This document shows, one piece after another, positions 8,831-16,746 of a stretch of DNA of 64,000 nucleotides (position 1 is the first letter of the stretch; the number at the start of each line of letters is the position of its first letter). The translations under genes were made by a program, and so were the position numbers. The notes beneath the pieces were generated by a model. The model was not told where the DNA came from. It saw nothing but the letters and a program-made list of their open reading frames with translations, and searched no databases. Origin of the DNA: DAOTWA01 sp963702935 (lineage in GTDB: Bacteria; Chloroflexota; Anaerolineae; Anaerolineales; Anaerolineaceae); contig OY969772.1 in NCBI GenBank assembly GCA_963702935.1, positions 2,604,001-2,668,000 of the forward strand, written 5' to 3'.

Positions 8831-10526
8831 TCAGGTCTCATTGCCCCCGCGCACGATGAAGAACGCCCAGAAAAGGATCACCAGGGCGCCGCCGACCAGG
8901 ATGCTTCCCAACGTCTTTTCCCCCGCATCGTAGAAATGTTCTCCACTGACCAGCAAGGCGGCGAAAACCACGCCGCCAAACAGGCGCGTGACCGCCGTTT
9001 CCAGGTGGGCGATCTGCCGGCTGACCTGGGAAATCTGAACGTTTAGCTCCCCGCCTTCGAGTAAGCTCATTACGCGGTCCAGGTGCCCTGGCACGGTGAG
9101 CAACGCGCTGACGATCTTGCCCAGCTCCTCGATCCATCTGCCCAGGTTCCCGCCGGCTTCCGCCGCGACCAATTTTCGCGCGTAAGGAGCCAACCCTTCC
9201 CACACGTTGAACTGTGGATCCAGGCCGGTGCACATGCCCGAGAGGATCGCCACCGTGCGGCCGAGCAGGAGCAGGTTGTTGGGGATCTGAAAGGGCATGG
9301 TGTAGATCAGATCGCGGAATTCGTGGGTGAGCTGCTCGATCTCCTCCCGGCTGATATTGCGCAGCTCACTCATACTCTTTCCCCACATCGTCTCGAAAGC
9401 GCGCAGCTCGGCTTTTTCGATCAGCTTGAGATCTTGCCCCGGGCAGGAGCACCCCCATCAACTGGTAGGCCTTGATCAGGCGCGAGGTATCGCGCGTGCC
9501 AACGGCGATCACCGTCTCACGCAAGCCGTCGCGCAATTCGGGAGCAACGTGCCCCACCATGCCAAAATCTACGAAGGTGAGCTGCCAGCCCGTCCCATCG
9601 CCCTGTTCGGGAAGGGGCGAGACGAACAGGTTGCCGGGATGCGGATCGGCGTGGAAGAAGCCATCTTCGAAGATCTGCTGCAAGTAGACCTCGAACAGCC
9701 GGCTGGCCACGGCGGCCCGGTCGATGCCGGCCGCGCCGATGGCGGCGTAATCGGTGATCTTGATGGCGAAGACGTCTTCAAGGGTCAGCAGGCAGCGGGT
9801 GGTGTGCGACCAGACCACGCGTGGGATGCGCACGTCCGCATGGCCGGCGAAGTTGGCGGCGAAGGTCTCCGCGTTTTGGCCTTCTGCCAGGTAATCGATC
9901 TCCTGGTGAATGCTGGTGGCAAACTCTTCGGTCAGCGCCGGCACGTCCGCCCGCTTGCGGATGGGCTGGTAGCGGTTGATGAAGCGGGCCACCTGGCGCA
10001 AGGCCATCAGGTCTGTGTCGATCAGCGCTTCGATATGGGGGCGCTGCACTTTGACGACCACGTTCACGATGGAAGCTGCGCCGTTCGCAAGCGCGTCTCG
10101 CGGGTATAACTGCGCCCGGTGCACCTGGCCGAGCGAGGCGGCTGCCAGGGGAGTCTCGTCGAAGAAAGCATATTTCTCGCTGAGCGGGGCGCCCAGCTCG
10201 AGCTCGGCGTGGCGGCGGATCTCTTCGAAATCCACCGGGGGGACCTCGTCTTGCAGGCCGCTCAATTCCTCGGTGACCTCCGGCGGGAGCACGTCCAGGC
10301 GCGTGGAAAGGAACTGCCCCACCTTGATCAGCACGCCTCCCATCTGGATGGCGAGAGCGCGAAAGCGCACGGCGATCGAGCGCAGCCGGCTGGCCCGGTT
10401 GCGCCGGGAGAGCCCCCTCAGGCCAATCTTCGGCAGGACGATCTCCCAGAAGATCAGGCTGGCGATGATCCTTCCGAAGAAGAAGAGGATACGACGGTAA
10501 CGGGCGCGCAGTAAAGAAGTGGGCAT
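8831..10526 (-). CDS. UbiB/AarF/ABC1-family atypical kinase, one-base frameshift near 9435
   Basis: About 564 residues once an extra A near 9434-9436 is removed; the span is a multiple of three plus one. The start is the ATG at 10526 (MPTSLLRARYRR) behind GGAG, not the earlier in-frame position. Family motifs are clear: GGVLIKVGQFLSTRLDVLPP (the KxGQ motif), PLAAASLGQVHRAQL (the Ala-rich loop replacing the P-loop), EDGFFHADPHPGNLF and FVDFGMVG. Two hydrophobic segments end the protein (GGVVFAALLVSGEHF; GGALVILFWAFFIV). UbiB-type proteins support quinone or isoprenoid lipid metabolism at the membrane. Confidence 0.88.
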
Positions 10527-10592
10527 TTTCTCTCCTGAACGGATATTATAATGTGCTCCTCGGTTAATCACGCTTTGAAAGGAGAAATTGGA

Positions 10593-11638
10593 TTGGCTTC
10601 TCGCATTATTTTCCCCCAGCCACCCGATCGGCCCGGCCTGAGCTGGCGGGCCTTGCAAGTGGAAGACGCCCAGGCCATGCAGGCTCTGGAACGGAGCCTG
10701 CACTCCTGGGCGGATTCCCGCTGGACCCCGTGGAGGATATCCGCGGCGAGCTGGCCGATCCCCAGAATGGCGCTGTGGAGAATTCCCTCGCGGCGCTCGA
10801 CGCGCAAGGGGTATTGCAAGCGTATGCCTGGGCGCTCCCGCCGCGGCCCTCTCAGGTGGAATATCGGATCGATTTACAATGGGCAGCTTCTATCGAGCTG
10901 ATCGAAGCGGGGGTAGGGGATTTCCTCCTGGGCTGGATGGAGGCCTGCGCCGGGCAATCCATTTCTCTTCTGGCGCCAGGCGACTTGCCGGCTTGGTTGA
11001 GCCTGTGGTGTTATAACGAACGGGAGGACCTGCTCGCACTCTACGCGCGGCACGGATTCCAGGCGCGCCATTCCGAGGTTTTCATGCACCGGGATTTGGG
11101 CCGGCCCATCGCGCCGGCAGTCGTCCCCCAGGGGGTCGAGCTGCTCCCCTGGACCCGGGAGAGGGATGAGCTGATGAGGCAGGCCTACATCGAAGGCTTC
11201 CGGGATCGCAATCCGCAGGTCGAGCAGGGGGTGCCTCCCGCTTACTGGCGGAGATATTTCACGGGAGGGGCCAATTTCTATCCCCCGCTGTCCTTCATCG
11301 CCACCTCAGGCGGCCAGGGGGTGGGCTTCACCCGCTGCCTGATCGACCGGGAAGAAAATGCCCGCAGCGCGCGTCCCACGGGGGAGATCGCCCACATCGC
11401 CGTGCGCCCGGGTTGGAGGCGGCGCGGCCTGGCCGGAGCGCTGCTCGACCGCGTCTTGCTGGGTTTCCGCGAGCTGGGCTTGGAAGACGCCGTGTTGGCC
11501 GTGGACGTGAATAACGACCGCGCGATGCGGGTCTATGAGCGCGCCGGATTCGTGGCGGTCAAGCAGTACACCAGTTTCAAGAAAGTTCCTCCTTCGCAAG
11601 GCTTGACGGAAACCCAGCCTTGCGAAGGATGGATGTGA
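10593..11638 (+). CDS. GNAT-type N-acetyltransferase, one-base frameshift near 10705
   Basis: The coding span starts at a TTG at 10593 (ASRIIFPQPPDRPG) behind AAAGGAGA and continues after a missing base near 10700-10710 into the long frame ending at 11638; the span is two more than a multiple of three. The C-terminal domain holds the acetyl-CoA site GEIAHIAVRPGWRRRGLAGALL and the VNNDRAMRVYERAGF ending. With about 348 residues there is room for two GNAT folds, the first degenerate. Substrate unknown. It diverges from the UbiB-like gene. Confidence 0.75.
11591..11628. terminator. CCTTCGCAAGG palindrome hairpin at the end of the GNAT gene
   Basis: CCTTCGCAAGGCT at 11591-11603 pairs with AGCCTTGCGAAGG at 11616-11628, a perfect 13-bp stem inside the last codons of the GNAT gene. 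A third copy of the 13-mer follows at 11681-11693. The pair lies between convergent genes and probably acts in transcript ending, but the same 13-mer recurs elsewhere in the window, so it is also a dispersed repeat. Confidence 0.5.
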
Positions 11639-11701
11639 AGACGAGCCGGTCTTTGCAAGACGAGAAGGCAGAAATCTAATCCTTCGCAAGGCTTGATAAC
11701 G

Positions 11702-12061
11702 TTAAGGATTCATGGCGGTATACAGGGCTACTTTGTTGCCGGTGGGGTCGGCGAAGAAGGCAAACCAGCCCATGCCCGGGATTTCGGATTTCCCTTGCAA
11801 GATTTTCCCGCCCAGCTTTTCGATGCGGGCCAGGTCGGCCGGGATGTCATCCGAGTCGATGTAAACCATCACCGTTCCGGCGGGGTAATCCTCGCTGACC
11901 GGGTTGAAGCCGCCCGCCGGCCCCCCTTCGGCTTTGAAGGTGGCGTAGCTCATCTCGGGAATTTGTTGCACCTCCCAGCCAAAGGCTGCGTTGTAGAACT
12001 TGCCGGCCTCGACGCGGTCGCGGGCGGAAAACTCAATGTGAACGATCGGGTGTTCAGACAT
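11702..12061 (-). CDS. VOC (glyoxalase/bleomycin resistance) superfamily protein
   Basis: 119 residues. The pattern IVHIEFSARDRVEAGKFYNA AFGW and the C-terminal FADPTGNKVALYTA are typical of single-domain VOC proteins of the PhnB/YckJ kind. The start ATG at 12061 is preceded by AGGAGG. These small dimeric proteins bind a metal at the barrel interface; here the ligands are His (VHIEF) and a late acidic residue is not obvious, so enzymatic activity is uncertain. Confidence 0.8.
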   Translation of the reverse strand: MSEHPIVHIEFSARDRVEAGKFYNAAFGWEVQQIPEMSYATFKAEGGPAGGFNPVSEDYPAGTVMVYIDSDDIPADLARIEKLGGKILQGKSEIPGMGWFAFFADPTGNKVALYTAMNP

Positions 12062-12549
12062 TTAAACCTCCTGAAGACAAAGAGAAATGGGGGAACATCA
12101 GTCGAGAAGAGTTTAGCACAAATGTTCTCGATATACAAGTACTTTTATCTTAAAGATCAAATTTAGCCTGATATGTAAGCGTTCGGAAACTCGGCTGAAA
12201 GCGCTGGCGGTTGAAACCACGCCTGCCAAGAGCACAAAGCCGACCGCTGTCGGCTGGTTTTCAGTCCACGCAGGTGGCCTTCGTGATTTTTGTAGCTGAG
12301 ATTTCAATCTCCAGAGCAGTTACTGAACGCTCTCCGATATAAATAGCGGCAATGGCGACCGGATTCGTCGGGTTGATTCTTCCGCCGATCTGGCCTATAC
12401 TTGACTTAACCTGTCAGGTGGGATGAACAGGGTGTGGGATCGACGCAGACAAAGGATGCCTTCACGCTGTTGTGGTACCGGCAGGTCAGATAGCTGCGGG
12501 CGGTCATCGCGAGGGTGTGTTCCGCGGCGCAAGCTTGAGGAGGTTCTGA
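12062..12549. other. Intergenic region holding a dispersed repeat
   Basis: 488 bp. It contains the 152-bp palindromic repeat annotated separately at 12179-12330, an AT-rich stretch at 12110-12175 that may carry the promoter of the VOC gene, and the ribosome-binding site GAGGAGG just before 12550. No further gene is supported. Confidence 0.5.
12179..12330. repeat. MITE-like intergenic repeat, copy A
   Basis: A 152-bp element bounded by imperfect inverted repeats (GCGTTCGGAAACT at 12179-12191; GCGTTCAGTAACT on the other strand at 12318-12330). Its interior shares the order and wording of the copy at 23293-23452: a small palindrome around AAAGCCGAC-GTCGGCTGG, then CAGTCC, GGCCTTCGTG, and a TGTAGCTGAGATTTCAATCTC end. 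No target duplication is obvious for this copy. Confidence 0.65.
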
Positions 12550-13248
12550 ATGGAGTTCCTGACCCCTGCCGAGATTGAGCTACCGGCCTGGAGAGGGGAG
12601 CTGGCTCCGGGAGAGCCCCAGCAGTCAGAAGGGGGATGGGGGCCGCTGGCAGCCGTCCTGGCAAAATTGGAGGCCTGGCCGGTCTCCGTGGCCCTGGCGG
12701 ATGCGCCTCGTCCCTATCGCCAGGCTGCCATGGGCCTGAGCGGACGCTGGTTGGTGCGCCTGGGGTGCGGCCTGCCCGCTCAGGCTGAAGAGGTTCCTAT
12801 CGCTGAGGCGCAGCTCACTTTACACCTGCGGCCGCGCAACCGCCTGGCCAACGACACGTCGGTCTACGTAGCCAGCCTGTTTCCCGAACGGATGGGCGTG
12901 GAAGAACGCCTTGAGCTCGTGGTCGGTTTGGGGATGGACCTCAAGTTCTCTATGGGCGAGGACGCCGTCGCGGAGTCCCGGGCCGCCAGGATCTTCTTCC
13001 GCAAGGTTTATCCGGTGATTCAGAGCTTTGGAACGGGGGAGACCGCTCCCTATTGGATCTTCAGACCCCACGGGAAGCGCAACCTGGAGGGTAGCCAGTT
13101 CGTTTACGCCGTCCTCATCGCTTCGCCCAGATCAGAAGGCATCACCGGCTATTCTGACCTGGCGGTGAGCGTGGAAACGCCCTCGGGCAAGGTGCGCTAC
13201 CACACACCGCGCGGGATCGATGAGATGACCCATTTCGAAATGCCTTAA
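12550..13248 (+). CDS. Conserved-looking protein of unknown function
   Basis: 232 residues from ATG at 12550 with GAGGAGG at ideal distance. No signal peptide or membrane segment. The middle is rich in short hydrophobic strands (AQLTLHLRPRNRLA, LELVVGLGMDLKFSM) and the C-terminus reads as beta-structure (SQFVYAVLIASPRSEG). I do not recognise a family. It stands alone between the repeat element and the RRM gene. Confidence 0.7.
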   Translation: MEFLTPAEIELPAWRGELAPGEPQQSEGGWGPLAAVLAKLEAWPVSVALADAPRPYRQAAMGLSGRWLVRLGCGLPAQAEEVPIAEAQLTLHLRPRNRLANDTSVYVASLFPERMGVEERLELVVGLGMDLKFSMGEDAVAESRAARIFFRKVYPVIQSFGTGETAPYWIFRPHGKRNLEGSQFVYAVLIASPRSEGITGYSDLAVSVETPSGKVRYHTPRGIDEMTHFEMP

Positions 13249-13296
13249 TCGATGCGCCTTGGCCACAAAACATCAGCCAACTCATGTGAATTAAGA

Positions 13297-13302
13297 TATA
13301 AT
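13297..13302 (+). promoter_or_regulatory. Probable -10 element of the RRM-protein gene
   Basis: TATAAT at 13297-13302 within an AT-rich stretch after the stop of the preceding gene. The -35 region is weak. The transcript would begin near 13309 and carry a 5' untranslated region of about 105 nt with a hairpin. Confidence 0.45.
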
Positions 13303-13334
13303 ATATCTGATCACATAAAAGGTGTGTGCAACCG

Positions 13335-13366
13335 TTTAGCGTTGAGTTCCTCTTATGGAACGCTAA
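13335..13366 (+). promoter_or_regulatory. Hairpin in the 5' untranslated region of the RRM gene
   Basis: TTTAGCGTT at 13335-13343 can pair with AACGCTAA at 13359-13366; a competing inner stem GTTCC/GGAAC shares the same bases. It lies about 50 nt upstream of the ribosome-binding site (AGGAGAG). RRM and cold-shock genes often carry regulatory leaders; a role here is inference. Confidence 0.4.
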
Positions 13367-13414
13367 GGCGGCTTTTCTATAAATCCCTCGACCTACCCTC
13401 AGGAGAGAATCGGA

Positions 13415-13717
13415 ATGGACGTGAAATTGTATGTTGGAAATTTGTCGTATAGCGCTACCGAAGACGATCTACGCAACTTGTTTGCCCAGGCAGGCAATGT
13501 TACCTCTGTGGCGCTGATCAAGGATCGTGAAACGGGTACCTCCAGAGGGTTCGCGTTCGTAGAGATGAGCACCCAGGTCGAAGCAGAAAAAGCCATCAGC
13601 ATGTTCAATAATTACAAGCTGGGGAATCGAGAGCTGCGAGTGAACCTGGCGCGCCCCCGGGAAGAGCGTGGCGGCCCCGGCAAGCGTGGTGGCGGCGGCG
13701 GATACGACCGTTACTAA
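13415..13717 (+). CDS. Small RNA-binding protein with one RRM domain
   Basis: 100 residues. The RRM is complete: RNP2 as LYVGNL (residues 4-9) and RNP1 as RGFAFVEM, followed by a short Gly/Arg-rich tail ending in GGGGGYDRY. This is the architecture of the cyanobacterial-type Rbp proteins, which bind RNA and are often induced by cold. ATG at 13415 follows AGGAGAG. It is followed 88 bp later by the carD-like gene on the same strand. Confidence 0.92.
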   Translation: MDVKLYVGNLSYSATEDDLRNLFAQAGNVTSVALIKDRETGTSRGFAFVEMSTQVEAEKAISMFNNYKLGNRELRVNLARPREERGGPGKRGGGGGYDRY

Positions 13718-13805
13718 GATAAAATCAATCAAATAGGGTTCCGGGTCCCCCCTCCAGGCGGGGCCCGGCATCGAGTGGATTCCATGCCGGCAAGAGGAGC
13801 ATTTT

Positions 13806-14393
13806 ATGATATTCAAGATCGGCGAGACAGTCGTCCATTATGCTCATGGTGTGGGCCAGATCATGGGAATCGAAGAGAAGGCTTTCTTTGATTCGCCATC
13901 GCGCCAGTATTACGTGATCTCAATTCAAAACGGCACCTTGTGGGTGCCTGTGGAAGCGCGGGAAGACGCCGGCTTACGCGTTTTATCTCAAAAGGGGGAT
14001 TTTAAGAGCTATCGGCTTTCCCTGAAAAGCCAACCTGCGGCGCTCGAGCACGATTTTCGCAAACGCCGGTCAGAGCTGGCGGAACGATTGAAGGAAGGCA
14101 CTTTCCAGTCGATGTGTGACATCGTGCGCGACCTGACCGCTCTGAGCTGGCACAAGCCGTTGAGCGAAGCGGACGCCACCCTTTTGAGGAAGATCCAGGA
14201 GAATATGTGCCAGGAATGGGCGGCCTCGAACGGCATTTCCGTGGCAGACGCCTCCAAGGAGATCGAAATCGCTCTTGATGGAAGCCCGGAAATCCTACAG
14301 CGTCTAGCGGGTCATTTCTTCTTGTCCAGCTCCTCCAGAATTTCGAGGTCGCGGCGCAGGTTGCGGTTGCGCACTGCCAGGCTGACCAAATAG
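13806..14393 (+). CDS. CarD family transcriptional regulator
   Basis: 195 residues. The N-terminal CarD/TRCF RNA-polymerase-interacting domain is clear (FKIGETVVHYAHGVGQIMGIEEK, then YYVISIQNGTLWVPVE) and is followed by the helical DNA-binding domain (FRKRRSELAERLKEGTF ... ALSWHKPLSEAD). CarD proteins stabilise open promoter complexes at housekeeping promoters. The last 25 residues (from about 14312) run through the convergent ccmD-like gene and look low-complexity; the natural protein may end earlier if a base error removed the stop. ATG at 13806 has AGGAG upstream. Confidence 0.88.
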   Translation: MIFKIGETVVHYAHGVGQIMGIEEKAFFDSPSRQYYVISIQNGTLWVPVEAREDAGLRVLSQKGDFKSYRLSLKSQPAALEHDFRKRRSELAERLKEGTFQSMCDIVRDLTALSWHKPLSEADATLLRKIQENMCQEWAASNGISVADASKEIEIALDGSPEILQRLAGHFFLSSSSRISRSRRRLRLRTARLTK

Positions 14394-14479
14394 ACCAGCA
14401 TAATGATGAAAATCACCGCGAAGCCGGCGATCATATAATTCAGGGTGTTGGCAGGTTCTGCCAGAATAGAAAGAGTCAC
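14312..14479 (-). CDS. CcmD-like small membrane protein
   Basis: 55 residues from a GTG complementary to 14477-14479 behind AGGAG, immediately downstream of ccmC on the same strand. One transmembrane helix (YMIAGFAVIFIIMLVYLVSL) is followed by a basic, helical tail (RNRNLRRDLEILEELDKKK). Size, topology and position after ccmC match CcmD, which helps release holo-CcmE from the CcmABC complex. CcmD proteins are too short and variable for certain assignment by sequence. It overlaps the end of the convergent carD frame by 82 bp. Confidence 0.7.
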   Translation of the reverse strand: MTLSILAEPANTLNYMIAGFAVIFIIMLVYLVSLAVRNRNLRRDLEILEELDKKK

Positions 14480-14497
14480 GGGTACTTCTCCTGAAAG

Positions 14498-15208
14498 TCA
14501 CTCGCTCAATTTGAGTTTAAGCTGCTCGACCGTGTCGGCCAGCCTGCCAAGGCGGATGCGGTGCCATAAAAGGTCTACAAACAAGACCGTGAAGGTAAGC
14601 AGGCTGAACATAAAAGTCTGCAACATTCTGGGGCTCATTTCGAAGGTACCCTGGGCGGACGGATCGCCGCCGCCGATCACCACCGGGTGGATGGTGCGGA
14701 AGATGCGGATGGACAGGAAGGTGAGCGGCACGCTTACGAAACCGATGATGGCGTAGACCGCCCCGAAGCGTGCGCGCCGGTCCGGGTCTTCGATGCCCTG
14801 GCGCAGCATGAGATAGGCGGCGTACACCAGCTCCATGATCGTAGTCGTGGTGAGGCGCGGATCCCAGGTCCACCAGGTGTTCCAAATCGGGCGCGCCCAA
14901 ATCGAGCCGGAGATGATCGTAATCAGGGCGAAGGTCATGCCGATCTCGATGGCCGCCATCTCGACCAGGTCCCATTTGTGGTTTCCCGTGCGCAGGAAGA
15001 TGCCCCCTACCACGGCGGCCACCAGAAAGCCCAGCATACCCACCCAGGCGGCGGATACGTGGAAATAGAAAACTTTCTGCACCATCCCCATGACGGCCTC
15101 TTCCGGGGCATAGAAGAAGACCAGGGCCGTCGCGATGAGGAAAATAGCGGCGGTTACGAAATCCAGGACAACCAGTAAGCGGGGTTTAGTCGGTAGATCG
15201 GTTTGCAT
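14498..15208 (-). CDS. ccmC: Cytochrome c maturation protein CcmC (haem handling)
   Basis: About 236 residues from the ATG at 15208 (MQTDLPTKPRLL), which has GGAGG at the right distance; an earlier in-frame start does not. Six hydrophobic segments and the tryptophan-rich haem-handling motif WNTWWTWDPRLTTT are visible, with conserved His residues before (YFHVSAAW) and after (RTIHPVV). CcmC loads haem onto CcmE on the outer face of the membrane. It follows ccmB on the same strand. Confidence 0.93.
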   Translation of the reverse strand: MQTDLPTKPRLLVVLDFVTAAIFLIATALVFFYAPEEAVMGMVQKVFYFHVSAAWVGMLGFLVAAVVGGIFLRTGNHKWDLVEMAAIEIGMTFALITIISGSIWARPIWNTWWTWDPRLTTTTIMELVYAAYLMLRQGIEDPDRRARFGAVYAIIGFVSVPLTFLSIRIFRTIHPVVIGGGDPSAQGTFEMSPRMLQTFMFSLLTFTVLFVDLLWHRIRLGRLADTVEQLKLKLSE

Positions 15209-15267
15209 TTCAGCACCTCCAAGGCGAATTCCTTCACTCACCCCGTTCCTGGTTGGCCGGGATGAGG

Positions 15268-16041
15268 TTATTCCTCCACTACGTAATCGAACACCATAAA
15301 AGCGATGGCCACGAAGATGACGTCATACACGATGAGCAAATTGAGCCAGGGCCAGATATCGCTCATGGCCAGGCCCTGAAGATACCCGCTGCTGGCCTTG
15401 ACCGCGGCCACCAGCACGGGGATGGCCACCGGGAAGAGCAGAATGGGCAAGAGCATGTCGCGCGTGCGCGCCTGAACCGCCATGCTGGCCAGCAAGGTGC
15501 CCACCGCTACGTATCCGATGGAGCCTAATAAGACCACCAGCAACAATCCCGGCTGCAGGGCGTTGATATTGTAAAGGAGGCTGTAAACCGGCAGGACGAT
15601 GGCGGCCATGACCAGCATGAACACCAGGTTGCCGATGGCCTTGCCGAAGTAGATCGCGCTGCGGTCGACCGGGGCCAGCAGCAGGCCGTCGAGGCAGCCG
15701 CGGTCTTTCTCAACGGCCATGGAGCGGTTCAAGCCGAGCGTCCCGGCAAAGACGAAGGTGACCCACAGCACCCCTGAGGTCACGTTGGCGCGCGCGGTGG
15801 CATCCAGCTCGAGGGCAAAGTTAAAGATCAGGATGACCAGCAAGGCGAACACCAGCATGGCCGAGAGCAGCTCCCGGCTGCGCAATTCGGCGGCAAGGTC
15901 TTTCCACACCACGGCAGCCATAGCGCGCAGGAAAGGTGTGGCGGCCCCCACGCGCCGGCCGGACGCCGCCGGCGCCTCCGCGCCTGGTCGCAGGCTCTCC
16001 TCTACCGGCGCGGACACCGGCTCGTTGTGCGGCGCGCTCAC
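15268..16041 (-). CDS. ccmB: CcmB, ABC permease subunit of the CcmABCD complex
   Basis: 257 residues. I place the start at a GTG complementary to 16039-16041 that overlaps the ccmA stop (GTGA). Six hydrophobic segments follow a 45-residue hydrophilic N-terminus; the motif MAVEKDRGCLDGLLLAPVDRSAIYFGKAIGN is the conserved cytoplasmic loop of CcmB. In the raw sequence ccmB appears fused to most of ccmA, but only because of a frameshift in ccmA. Confidence 0.9.
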   Translation of the reverse strand: MSAPHNEPVSAPVEESLRPGAEAPAASGRRVGAATPFLRAMAAVVWKDLAAELRSRELLSAMLVFALLVILIFNFALELDATARANVTSGVLWVTFVFAGTLGLNRSMAVEKDRGCLDGLLLAPVDRSAIYFGKAIGNLVFMLVMAAIVLPVYSLLYNINALQPGLLLVVLLGSIGYVAVGTLLASMAVQARTRDMLLPILLFPVAIPVLVAAVKASSGYLQGLAMSDIWPWLNLLIVYDVIFVAIAFMVFDYVVEE

Positions 16042-16743
16042 GCCGGCTTCTCCAGCGCCTGGCGGTAGAAGGCCGGCAGGCCGTCCGGCGCGAGCTGCTC
16101 TTTGCGGATGGAAGCGCAGATCACGCCGCGAGAGAGTACATCGAAGCGTGAAGCCAGGTCGGCGGCGCGCGTCAGGTCGTGCGAGGTCATGACCACCGTG
16201 CGGCCGCGAGCGCCTACCTGTTGCATCACCGAGTTCGAGCATCTGGCAGGCGTCCTGGTCCAGCCCGGTGTGCGGCTCGTCGAGCAGCAGCACTTCAGGC
16301 TCGTGCAGCACGGCCCGCCCGATTGCCAGGCGCTGCTGCATCCCGCGCGAGAAGGTGCGCACCAGGTCGCGGCGGCGGGGCGCCAGGCCCACCAGGTCTA
16401 GCACCGCGGCAATGCGCTGCTCCAGGCCGTCCACGGCGTACATGCGCCCGTAGAAGCGCAGGTTTTCTTCGGCGGTCAGCTCACCGTACAGCAAAGGCAA
16501 GTGCGAGACCACTCCCAGGCGGCGGCGCACCGCCGCCGATTGGTCGGGCAGGCGATAACCCGCGATACGCACCTCTCCAAGCGCCGGCCGCGACAGGGAA
16601 GCCAGGATGCGCAGGAAGGTGGTCTTGCCGGCACCGTTGGGGCCCAGCAAAGCCACGAACTCGCCCTGCTCGACGTGGAAATCCAGGTTGCGCAGCACGG
16701 TCTTGGGGCCGAAGCGTTTGACGAGGTGCCGGACTTCGATCAT
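16038..16743 (-). CDS. ccmA: CcmA, ATPase of the CcmABCD complex, one-base frameshift near 16230
   Basis: About 234 residues. Walker A GPNGAGKTT, signature FSRGMQQRLAIGRA and Walker B VLLLDEPHTGLD lie in the first frame; the His-loop MTSHDL and the C-terminus (FYRQALEKPA) lie in the next frame. Dropping one of the two C bases at 16229-16230 restores continuity, and the span is a multiple of three plus one. CcmA hydrolyses ATP to release haem-loaded CcmE. The stop overlaps the ccmB start. Confidence 0.9.
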
Positions 16744-16746
16744 AGG

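Noticed and set aside
15268..16743. A CcmA-CcmB fusion protein of 491 residues
   Set aside because: The fusion arises from one extra base in ccmA; the true ccmA C-terminus (MTSHDL to LEKPA) is intact in the next frame and ccmB has its own overlapping start.
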